From: Lichenostomus cassidix
Taxonomy: Eukaryota > Chordata > Aves > Passeriformes > Meliphagidae
Assembly: GCA_008360975.2 (NCBI GenBank)
Contig: CM039192.1
Location: forward strand, 7,532,194-7,596,193
Direction of reading: 5' to 3'
Length of the DNA stretch: 64,000 nt
Part shown: positions 44,801 through 56,800 of the stretch, piece after piece
How the letters are laid out: each line of letters begins with the position of its first letter
Position numbering within the stretch: the stretch's first letter is position 1
The notes under the pieces: generated by a model
Seen by the model: the letters and a program-made list of their open reading frames with translations, nothing else
Told to the model about the DNA's origin: nothing
Databases searched by the model: none
Translations under genes and position numbers: made by a program

Positions 44801-47800
44801 ATGTGCTTAAAAACTTCCTTACAAGATGTAACCGGATCCGGCTGGGAGTGGGTTTTTCTGCACTGCCTGCTCAGTTCATCTGGTTGAGTCTTGCTGCCCT
44901 GGTTGAAAAACTGATGTCAGGAAAGGTGAAAAGTCAGAAAATGCTGTTTGGGAGCAGTGGATTGGACCTTTCCACCTGCAAGCTAAAGGCACCACTGCTG
45001 ATAGGCACTGCTGAAAAGAAGACATGTTCTTTAGATTGCCGCCTCCTGCAAGTTCATGGTGCAAAGGCGGCTTTGGATGTAGCCTTTCAGTTCCCTGGAT
45101 TCTGAATGGATGCAGGCACTGAGCTGAAGTGAGCACAACAGGAGCTGAGGCATCTCTGAGAAAACTGTGAAGCAGTGACACTACTTAGTTTCTTTCTTTG
45201 CTTTGTTTTCCTTTTTCCGGCTCCAAAATGGAGTGGTTTCTTTATGGCTGAACATGTTCCTGTTTGCTTATCTGCTCCCCTCGATCTTGTTGGGGGTTCA
45301 AAGTTGTGCTGGGACTTTTGTGTGAGTCATGCAGGAATGACGCATGAGGTGGAGCTGGTGTCTGATGTGAAGCAGGATAGACTCTGGCTTCCTCAACTCT
45401 GCAAGGTGAAAACGTGCTTTTTATGCACTGGCTGGGCAAGGCTTTGAGTACAGGAGTACTTCCTTCAGAAGTCTCCTCAACAGTTGGTGACCTTCTCTAG
45501 AGAGAATGAACTGAGCCTGGGCTGCTACTGGCTGTGGAGGGCAGGTTTAGATGTGTTACTAAGAAGAAATTCTTCCATGTGAGGATGGTGAGACACTGGC
45601 AGCTGGTTGCCCAGAGAAGCTGTGGCTGCCCCATCCCTGGAAGTGTTCAGGTTGGATGGGATGAGCAGCCTTATCTACTGGAAGGTGTTCATGCCCATGG
45701 CAGGAAGATTGGAACCAGATGATCTTTAAAGTCCCTTTCATCCCAAACCATTCTGTGATTCTGTGATGTACTTGAACATCTACATGACCCTCAAGCCAAC
45801 TTCCCACAAGAAGCTGAAACAAGGCTTGAAACGTTCTGCCCTCGCTTGGGTTTCCAGTATTAAACTAGAAGAGAAGAAAACCCTGGGATGGTGGTATACT
45901 GATAGTTATCCCTTTCCTTAATGTGTCCTGCTTCAGTGTCCTGCTGCAGCACTGCAGGGCTTCAAACCAGGTCTCTGCCCTGCTCTGAGCTCTGCTGTCA
46001 CTAAATCCGGGCGAACTTCTCCTATTGCGCCCGATCCCAGTACAATGAAGCTGAACAAAGGTTTGTGCCAAAGCAAATAGCTGTCTTAGCATGGCTTGGT
46101 TTGGAGCTTTGCTCTGTTGGGTTTAGAGCCATTGTACTCTAGCTCCTGGCCTTTCATCTGCCACAGCTGAAATATCGTGACCTGATGCAAAGCAGAGGGT
46201 GTAAGCTAAAGACTGCAAAGAGGAGAACTGTAATATACATATGCCTGGCTTTATTTGAACTTTTTTTTGGTGTTAAAGTTTCTCTGGAGGGATACTCAAA
46301 GCTATGAGTTACTGAAGCAAGGAGGCTACTGATTTTCAAGAGGGAAGTTACCTTGAGGCTGAGCTTGGGACTGGAATGGGGTGTAGAGAAATGTGTATAA
46401 TTCCAGTCAGATGGTGGGAAATGTGATTAGCCTGGACTGCCATGGGTGGAAGCAGCCTGTAAGCAGAAGTGGGATGATGCTTTCTCAGAGGACTCAAGAC
46501 CACAAGGTTAAACAATAATCTGTGTGCTGCATCCTGCAGAAATAGGAAGTTTCTTTGTGGGGAGTACGATCCATAGGGAGCTTCTTGGCTCAGCGCCAGT
46601 TTCAGACCATAATTTCCTAAGTTATGTATACATATGCATAAGCAGTTTATATGTACACTGAACAACTGAGGTAAACTGGCAGTCTGGGCTCAAGGTGGTG
46701 CTTGTAGTGTTCCTGGGTGAGGCCATGGAGCAGACTAAAACCACAGAAAACCTGTCTGCCATGGAGGACAGGCAATCTCTGTCCTGGGGAGCTGTCTCAG
46801 AGAGGGTCCAGGGTGGGATGGAGATGTAGGATGCAGGATTTGATGAGTTGCGCTTTGGGTGCATGGTTCCCTCCATGCAGAGGGAGGTGGTGGGTGGGAG
46901 ACAGGGTTGCAAATAAAAGCAAACCCTTTGCCTGTCATAACCGGGACTGTGGGTGTTTAATTTGAAGGGTTTGCAGGCGTCCAGCCTCCCACAGCATGGC
47001 CTGCAGGGATACTCCAGGGCTGTTCCAGCCCCATCCCGCTAGCTGGACCTGTGTTGCCTTCTTCCCTGCCCTTAAGTCCATGAAGAAATACCACTTGTGG
47101 TGCTTGGACATGGCTTAGTTGTGAGCACAGTGGTTGCACTCGGTGATCTTAGAGGTATTTTTCAACCTTAAGGATTCCATTACTCGATCCTTGTGAGTCT
47201 CTCCCAACTCAGCATATTCTAGGATTCTGTGATTGTATGAAATACCTCCTTGGCATCCTGCCCTGACTGGCATCAGGTGGCATGTTAAACCCCCTGTGTA
47301 CTGATTGAACACATTTAAAGAGGTGCTCTGAGCAGTGACACTGCTCTGAGCACCGAGTGTTGGGTGCTTCGGGCCTGGCCCTCACACCCCCAGCAAGGGA
47401 GCCAGCTGCAGGATTTACAAAAGCAGGAGGGTGGACAGGGAGTTTTCAGATTCCAGCTTGTTTTGGGATGGCTGTGGCTCTATTACCAAGTGCCTCCCCC
47501 CACTGCCAGCTGTATTTGCTGGTGCTGTGAGCATGTGTCAGCGTGACCTGGCAGGATTTGCCCTGGGGGGGAGAGGAGAAGCCCCCAGCCTTTCTGCCTT
47601 CCCTCTCTTCCCCATCCTCTCCTGGGAAGGCAAAAAAATAGATCTTGGCAAGATCACAAGATAAAAGTTGTTGTGTCGGGGATGTGAAAAGAGGTTTGGT
47701 TAAATTGGTGTGGGAAGATTAATGGTGGGTTTTCTTTTCTTTTGCTGTCTTTAAAGCTGGTGGAGGTGGGGAGGACCTAAGTTTGCTTTTCACACTGTGT

Positions 47801-50800
47801 GTGTGTCTGGGGCTCTGCCAGCCTTGCTCCTGGCCACTCCTGGCTCCAGAGCTGCCTGCCCATGCTCACCTCCTTCCCTAGCTATGGCTAAAAGTGTTGG
47901 AAGGAGGAAAAATATAAAACAAAAGGGGCTGCATTTGTGTTGTGGAGAAGGAGGAAGCACCCAGCAGCATCCTTGGCTTTTCCTCATTCCCACTGAGTCT
48001 CTCCAACACCTGCCTTGCCCATCCTGGAAATGCTGTGGGGTTTTCCACAGCCTCGCAGATTCTTAGGCCCCTTTGAAGAAGTGCTTTGCAGCCTTTAACG
48101 TTCTTGTTTTCCGTCTTGGTAGCATCTTGCTTCAGCTAAATTCCCATCTCCTCCTTGGCAAAAATAACCTGATGTTCTGTGCCCCACTTCATTGCCCAGG
48201 GAATACTAGATGTCCACTAGGACATCCAAGGCCACTTGGCAACATCTCCCTGCTGCACACAGGCATTTTAATTTATTCTTTTTTTTCTAACTTGTCTGTA
48301 AATACCAGCAAGGACAGCACCGTGAGGAGCTAGTCCATATCCTTGTCACTCTGTGTGCCCCAGGAGCTGCTGCTGCAGCTTGTCTTGGTGTCCTGTGCTG
48401 TGGGATGCTAAGTCATCACGTGCTGTGGGATGCTAAGTCTCACTCCCAGGGGTCTGCAGCATATTCGGGGTCACCTCCCCTTCCTGTGCCATGGGCAGGG
48501 GCCAGACCAGTGTTCTGACCAGCAGCAAATGCCCCCTCTCCTCCAGGAGCACCAAGGCACCGCTTTGCACGCACAGGGAGGTGCATCCCAGCCGGCACAC
48601 ACCATCCGGGGGCTGCTTTCCCCCCGTGCCGCCGCCGGCAGAGCTGGTCTCGGCTCCGTTCAACCAGAACAAGCGGCAGATTAACCTGACCTAGATCTGG
48701 AGAAGCTGACAGTTGTGTGTGCCCTCAAAATCCATGCACGGGAGGCAATGCAGGGAGAAATCTTGCCTATTCTCAGAGAGGAGAAATAGCTGCTTATTTA
48801 TAACTGTCTGAAAACCTGCTTCTCATTCCCTGGCCACCCAGAGCTCATCCTCTTCCATGCTGCTCTTCATCCCTGTGCTGGGAATAGCTTGAGACATTGG
48901 ACAGGTCTCCCCATCCATCATGCTGCTGCTTTCCCTGCTCCTTCCTATTTACACTAACCAGGCACACATTCGCCCAGAGCAGGGCACACTGTTGTATGTC
49001 TCATCACCGCTGGGAAACCTTCCCAGAAATCCCCTCAGGACCAGGAAAACACCCTTGAGGGCTGATCCTCCAGGCTAGCTGTCAAGATCACACCTTTGCC
49101 TGGCAGCTGGGAAGGGCTCTGCCCCTCGTGCTCCAGCACTGTCCGTCCGATGGCCGCTGGGCTCCCGACGGATGGGACCAACTCGCTCCTGGCGCAGCCG
49201 GTCGTTGCCATGGCAATAGCAGGATATTGCTTTCTTACAGCCTCCTGGCTCGCACAAAGCCAGCCGCCAGCTCCAGCTTTGCTTAGCACAGGGATGTGCA
49301 GTGCATACCAAGCACTCCTGTCTTTCCTCTGTCCCCAGCTGGGAACCCACTCTGGAGCATGCGGGGAAGAAGCAGCGGGAGCTGGAGCTTCCTGCCTCTT
49401 TCCCACGGCTGGAAAACCCTAGGTCTTTGCAGCTGCCTGCTTTTCCTCCCAGTGCTCATGTACCCATCCCTCCTGCTTCTTGCTTCCTCCATGTTTTTCA
49501 GTTGCAAAATTCAGCCTATGCTGCTTTTCCCAACTCCTGCCTGTAACCTGCACAAAGGAGATACCCCTTAACCTCTCCAAAGCTTGAGAGATCCATCCAG
49601 TGGTGCTGTCACTTCTGCCCTGGCTACCCTGGCTGCATGGTGAACCCAAGCAGCATCTCAGAGAGAGGGCTCATCACACAGCTCTGAGAGGCTGGATTAA
49701 GGATCTGAGCTCAGGTCATGACTCTAAAAGCTTTGGGTGGCAGCAGGGTTGATTTTTGCCCAGCCTGGGGGTTTGGTTTTGTTTCCTCAAGCCGTAGGAG
49801 TTGCTGATGAAGACTAAGCTGGATGATGTGGCTGGGTGGGGAGACCAGGGCAGCAGTGAGTGCAGCAGGGAGGCAGTCACGAGTGGCTAGGTCATGCTGT
49901 ATATCAGCTACATATGGCCTCAGCTCCTGGTTGTGTTGGGTTTGGCAAAATGCACCACATGAATGAGAGTCCTGGCTCTTGCCTGCCTGCTAGCCCTTGT
50001 AGCCAAGCCCTGAGTCCCTTTGCCAGTTTCAGCCAGCGTGACTTGGAAACCTTTACGGGTGTTATTTCCCCACTGTGAGAGCCTGAGACCTAAGCTGGTG
50101 CCTTTTCAAAGGCTGCAAGTTCAGCTGAGTCACATGATTAGCCACTAGAGAATATACATTTCAGGAGACCAGGCATCCTGAGCTCTACTCAGGGACATCC
50201 TCCACTTGAAATGAAACACAGGCAGCATCACTGAGCCACAGATGCTTTAAATCTAGGCAGAGAGGGAGGACCAAGGTCTTCCCTCTGCCAGGGACCACAG
50301 GCTCCTCTCCCTGGAAGAGGATGAAGGCTGGGCATGGTAGAGTCTTCCCATGCTGGCAATGAGCTCTCAGCCTTGACAGCATCATGGAGGTGCTGTATTC
50401 TTCGGGGACAGCTGTATAAGTTGTTGTCTTATTTTCTTTCCTGCCCTTGGGAGCTGTGGGTTGAGATTCAATCATGTTTATAGGCATAGGGTCTTCCCAA
50501 GCATGCTGGAGCCTTGTGGTGCTCATGGCAGGCTGCTTCCTCACCACTGCCTCTACACCGCACATAGCCTGGACACCACACTGCCTGCTCTGAGGCTGCT
50601 GGGGGCTTGAAAATCAACCTTAATTAAAAAAAAAAAAGCCCCAGAAATGAACCCAGCTTAAGATATCTGAAAAACAAAAACAAAAAAAAAAAACAGGAGC
50701 TCCTCTTTCTGATTTTCAGGGATTGTGTTTTCTAGCATGATTAAAAAAAAATACATGATTGGCTTTTTGTTTTTCCAGAGCTAGGGGTTTTCTGTGTTGG

Positions 50801-53800
50801 CTCAGAAACTAAAACTCCTGTATGACTGCAGTTCCTCAGAAAGATGCACTGTGAGATCACAGGGAAAGCCTGGGATGCTGTGCTAGTGGGCAAAGGGTGG
50901 TTGGAGATGTGCTCTGCCAGATGTTGAGGAGTTAAGATGTGGCAGTTAACCCTCTTTGGCAGCCTTTTTGCTCTGCACAGTCCCACTGCACTTAGAGCAT
51001 CAGGGATGGCTGATGAAACATCTCAACCCAAGGACATTTGAATGAAGGGGGGCCCAAAATAGCCTGAGACTTGAGAAGGATTGAGGACGGAAAAAAAACC
51101 CACCCGGTAATAACTTCTCCAGAAATGCTATATATAGACTAATTTGGTGACTTCTGGAAGGAAAGAGCTATGAAATCCTAATGGCAGCTCTGCCTTGGCG
51201 TCCTGAGCTGAGCCTTCCCTGGGATACTGCCCTGCATAGGGGAGCTGGCTGGTGTTTGCCCCAGAACATCCCTGTGCTCTTGCTGGGATTATCCCAAAGC
51301 TATGTTTATAAAGGGGAAACAAAACCCAGACTTCCCCAAAATGGGACAAGGGGAAAGCAAGCCTTACTCCTGGTTATGTAAATTTGGTTTAATTTCATGT
51401 GCTTCCTTGGGACTTTTAGAGCAGAAACTGGGTTTCTTCCTCTTTTTTCTTTCCTGCTCCATTCCCTCTGCAAGCATTTGAAATTTCCACTTGGAGTTTT
51501 GTACATAGCCCTCTTTTACTTACACCTTTCTCAGTGTGCTGGGATTTGGTATTTTCTTCCCAGTTCATACTCTCTGGGTGTGGATTTGGACAGGAAAGCT
51601 CACCAAGCCATGTGCCCCTGCGTGTGCTCACCCTGCACCATCCCTGTCTCCGCAGGTTATCCTGAAGGACCTGGAATTGCTGGCTGAGATCGCTTCCTCC
51701 CCAGCAGGACAGACGGAGGAGGGTCACGGTCCCTCCTATGGCTCCGATGTGCGACCTGGCCCAGTGGAGCTTCATGTCCCAGCCAGGGCTGGCCAGCTGA
51801 GCTCCTCCAGTGAGTGCCCCTGTGCACAGCCCTGTGCCTCCCCACTCCTGGGCTCCTTCCATGTTGCATGGCACCAGTCAGGTTTGCGCAGGCAAAAGGC
51901 AAAGCTTCTTCTACAGTAATAAATCAGTGTCTTCCTCCCCACCCAGCACAGTTTGGGGATTGAGTCTGCCAGGGTGCTGCTTTTATATTTACTGCTCTTT
52001 CCCCTGGTTTACGTTTTGAGGATTTAGGGCTCAGTCTAGTGGCAGGATGCTCCAGAGGCCGGTGTGGAGGAATGTCATTACTGTCCTATTTTTTATGGGA
52101 CCTTGAGTTCCAGCCTGTTTTCTCCTTGTAAAAGCCCTCAGAGCCCTAGAATCAGTGCAGGGTGGGATGCTGGCTGCAATCCCACGTCTCCAAAACATCC
52201 ATAGATCTGCAGAGGGATCCCTGTGCCAGGCTGCCCACGTTGGCTATGAGCTGCTATGTAGCTCTGAATGTCTGGCAAAACCTCAGGAGAGAGACAGTCC
52301 CTTTTTCTGGGGACTTGAGAGGTATAAAAAAACAAACCAGCCTTTTATTAATTATCCCGGCACATGGGGAAATTTTTTCCACCTTTCCTTGTCTGTGGTT
52401 CATCATTTACAGTTGCTTGGCTGCTCCTTCTCCTCCTCCGCTGCTATTTAAGGGCCTCCCTGTTGTACTCCCCAGGCCAGGTCGTCCCAGCCAAAAGCAC
52501 GTTTCATGTGAGCTTTGGATTGCAACCCGAGCACTGAGCCAAGGCTGCCTCTCCCTGTGCAGGATGCAGCCACAGGGCCTTGCAAAATCACCAGCAGAGA
52601 GGGAGGCTTTGCTTTCCCGTCCCCAGGCTTTGTTTTCTCTGAAGATCCTGGATCACTCACACCTACCTGGCCTTATAAATGTCTGCGCCAGCAACCAGCT
52701 CAGGTCTGGGGCTGTTCAGGGTGGGAATTTTTTTTGCGGATCTACCTGTTTCCTGCTGGCAGCTTTATCTCTCTGATGGAGAGGTGAGGGCTGCAGAGCT
52801 GGTGACCTCCCCAAGCCCTCTGCAAGTCTCATCCATCCTCCCACTGTCAGAAGTGAGACTGCCTGGGTGGAGCAGCTCCTGCAGTGCTGGCCAAGCAGCT
52901 GAGGAGCTGCAGTTCAGCTCACACTGATGGTTGTCTGAGGTTTCCTTCCTTCTGGATGATCTAAAAATAGCAGGCTGGATGGCGTGGATCCTAACGACTG
53001 CCGTGGCCCCTGTTAGCTATCTGGAAGAGCAACTTGGCTTCACTTACTCAAGTGTAACCTTTAAAAAGAGTCTGGCTCTCCCCTCCTGGAGCAGATCTGC
53101 TGGAGCCAGAGCTCCTGTTGCCCCAGTGTGGGACAATTTGCCCACACTGGGGCAACTTACTGACAACATAGGGCACAGGTCCTAATGGGCTCTGGTTTCC
53201 TCACCTATTTTCCTCTTCCCTGTAATGCACGAGAAAATTGTTCCTTAAGAATTTATTTGGGGCTGAGCTTTGCAAGGTCATTGGCTTTTAACCAAAGGCA
53301 GATGTTTTTGGGGAGGGAAAAAGTAGCTGGTTCGTTGGCCTTGGATGTTTATGATGGCCTCAGTCCTGTCTGGCTCTGACCACCCAAGGCTGAGACTGGA
53401 TGGGCTGCTGGGGAGCTCCCCCCGGGAAATACAGGGTCACAGCTGGGCCAGGACCTTCCTGGATTATGCCTGGAAAATCAGAGGCTCCTGGAAAATCCTC
53501 TTTTTGTCAGAGGATTGCTTGAAGGGAGGACTTTTTGGAGCAGGAGGGTGGCCAGTGGAAATCCCCATGTCTGAGCGTGGTCCTTGGTGGTGTGAGCAAG
53601 TGAGCCAAAACTCTGCCCTTCCCAGGCAAAAATGTCTTTGGTGCTGGCACCAAAGAGAGAGTGTACCCCTTTCTGGAGTCACTGGTTTTGTACTGGGATG
53701 TGTGGGATAGTTCCCTAGGGCACTGTGGTGTTCAGACAGTGCTGTGTTGGCAGTAAGATGGATGCTATTGCCCCATCAGAGTGGGGGCTGCCAGGTTCCA

Positions 53801-56800
53801 GCACTTCTCCCCAGGGTTAAATCTCGCCATTCCCTTCACCCACTTCAGACTGAGTTGCCATTGAAGCTGCCAGTGGGAGGAGAGCTGCTGAGCCATCCCA
53901 GCTCCAATCCTCTTCTGTCCCTGAGGCCCTTCCAAGTGGGCAGTTGGTGACTTTGCAGGTAAAGGGAGACAAGGTCACCCCTTGAAATCCTTGAGCTCAT
54001 GGCAGATTTCCTGCTGTGCTCTCTGTCTTGGCACTTCAGGCTTTGCCATCCAAGCAGTAAGGGCAGGAATGGAGGTGGAAGGGACCAGTGCCCCCATGGT
54101 TTTCCCCCTGCTTCCTCTCTCTCCCTTTCTTCCCTCGGCATGTGTTTATGCAGTTGTTTCCCTGCCATTGAGTTTGGTTTCCTTCAGATGCTGGTTGATT
54201 AGTCAGGAAAGCCGTGTCCCACTTCCGCAGCCCGTTCCCAGCTCCCGTTTTTATTTAGCTGCTTTGTTCTCCGGTTACGTAAGGTCAGCTGCCCTCGATG
54301 CCTTCTCCAAGCACAATGAGCTGGGGCCAGCCCAGCTCAGCACTGCCGGGGAGACCCAGCATCTCCTCCCAACCTGCTCTGACTGCCCTGGGAGAGGGTA
54401 GCTGCTGCTGGCCTCCAGTAGTGTCTCCTTGGTACCTTCTGCACACTTTGTCAGGGACAAGGGCTACAGGGCTGTGCCCAAGAGCCCCCTGGTCTTTGGA
54501 GTGATGGTGCAAATGCCAGTCTGGTCTGTCAATGGGAATCCAGCTGCCTGCTTTGCTTTGGGAGTTTTTTTTTTCCAACCCTGTAGAAGTTGAGACGAGT
54601 AGCAGATGACCCAAGAGGGGTTGTCACGGAGGTCAGTGGGTCAAGGGAAGTGATTCTGCACCTTTACTCCACTCTGGTGAGACCCCACACGGAAGACAGT
54701 ATCCAAATCTGAGGTCTTCAGCACAGAAAGGCCATGGACCTGTCGTAGTGAGTCCAGAGGAGGTCACAGAGGGTATCAGAGGCTGGAGCGCCTCTACTAA
54801 GGAGACAGACTGAGAGTTGAGGTTGTTCAGCCTGGAAAAGGTTCCAGAGAGACATTAAAGCCTCTTCCAGTGCCTGAAAGGGCTCCAAAAAACTGGAGAG
54901 GATCTTTGGACAAGGACATGGAGTGACAGGACAAGGGAGAATGGCTTCAAGCTGAAAGAGAGTAGTTTTAGATTAGGTATTAGGTAGAAATTATTCATCG
55001 TGAGGATGGCTAGGCACTAGAAGAGGTTGCCCAGACAAGATGGGGGTGCCCCATCCCTGGAAGTGTTCAAGGCCAGGTTGAATGGAGGTCTGAGCAGCCT
55101 GTTCTAGTGGGAGGTGTCCCTGCCCATGTAAAGGGGGTTGGACTAGATGACCTTTAAATGTCGCTTCCAATGCAGACCATTCCATGATATCATAGGGGTG
55201 CAAGCTCTTCAGCCTGGTCTACCGCTCTGCCCTGCACGAGAGACAAAAGCTCATTACAAAAGGATGCTAGACTAGCTGCTGCCTTGCACAGGGTATCTCT
55301 TGCACACATCTCTTCCTTCCTTTCTGCACAGCTTTGTAAGGTGAAGCAGTTACAGTCCTTTGTTTCCTCTCCGCCTTGGTCCGGTCTCTCCCGCCTGGCT
55401 TCCTGCTGGAGTGCTGCACCCTCTGAACACCTCACACTATAGGATGTTTACCAGGAGCCTGACTCCATATGTGGATGCACGAACATGCCTGAGGTCACTG
55501 GTTTCCACCAGCAGACCATGGATATCCCATGAGTCAGTGGATTACTCTGGAGGAGACTGCTAAAAGTCCTTGAGAAATGTAGTCTATTGAGTTCAGACTT
55601 GCTGTACCCCACCGGAGAATATGCAATGCTCCAGAGTGGAGATATTTCGTGATAGGGTTTGCTTTTGACATACCTTGGGGGGATTTTATTCTCAGTGAGC
55701 CAAACCACTCCCTTTTTGTTGTCTGTTGCTTCATTTGTGTAATAGATCTGCAGAGGTGGCAGCGTATTACAAGGTCCCACCTCCAAACAGTCTGGAAAAT
55801 GTTAGGGCAGCCTCTGCAAACATCAAGTGAGAATGTGGAGGGTGCAGGAGGTCCATGAAAGGTAGAAAAGAGAACATAGCCCCTTGGTCAGGTTGCTCAG
55901 ATTTGCTAAACTGCTATTTCTAGTGTTAGAGAAGGATAAAAGTGAAACCTGTCCTTACTCCTCCTCCCAACGAAAGGCAGTGAGGCAGCTAGCATCACAC
56001 CACCAACTACTTGCTCTTGAAGGAGCCAGTTTCCAACAGTTTTTGCAGACTTGGGAGTGTGACAGCAAGGAGCAGAGGAGCCAAGCAAACAAGAGAAAAG
56101 AGGGCTGTTCCTGAGTGCTCCGAGCACCGAGTCTGGTTATTGATGGTTGGTGGCTGTGGCATCTCTTTTCCTACTGGTATGAAGCTGTTGAGGATGGTTG
56201 ACTGTCAAAAACATTCTGCTGCCTCTTGGGGAGGAGGGGAATTCAAAGGAAAGGGTGATCCGTTTCTTTTTCTGGATGCAGCGTAACAGTGGAGCTGGGA
56301 TGCCGTGGAAAGCCCCAGGAGAGACCATCCAGATGTAGCATTAACTCTCCTGGCGTGCCTCCAGGTATCCATCTCTCCTGAGATGGTCACAGCATACAGC
56401 TAGCCAGAAAGCTTGGGGATTCCCAAATAACAGCTGGGATTACTGATCTGTAGTGGTGAACAAAGGAGAAGCTGATGGTGTAGATAAATCACTGCTAGCC
56501 AAGCCCTCCCTTGGAGTTACGAAACTGGGCTGCCTCAGTTTCCCCAAGATGTTGTGAGGAATTTGGAGGGTGAGGTGAGGAATGAGGTGAAAAACAAACT
56601 AGCAGAATGAATATTGGTGTGGAAATGGCCCAGCAAAGCCCATTGCTGCTCGTTCCTACAAGTTATCTTCTGTGTGCTTCACCATTCCATGCAGGAGCCT
56701 CAGGCTGCTCTGAGCTCACCATGAAGCTTAACTATTCCTGGTTGGCAGCTCTGTTGGGTACTTTGTGCTCCTGAACAATGACTGCGCTATACCCCTGCTG

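Larger units (their letters stand above)
42260..51655 (+). other. VAC14 intron 12
   Basis: This 9.4-kb intron holds CR1 fragments at 45,541-45,768 and 47,133-47,240, a T run at about 43,569-43,581, A runs at about 50,625-50,690, and a 25-bp tandem duplication at 48,395-48,439. It also holds a near-consensus RFX X-box at 49,204-49,217. A stretch at about 43,130-43,440 has the balanced, homopolymer-poor texture of conserved non-coding DNA, but this cannot be tested here. Confidence 0.6.
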
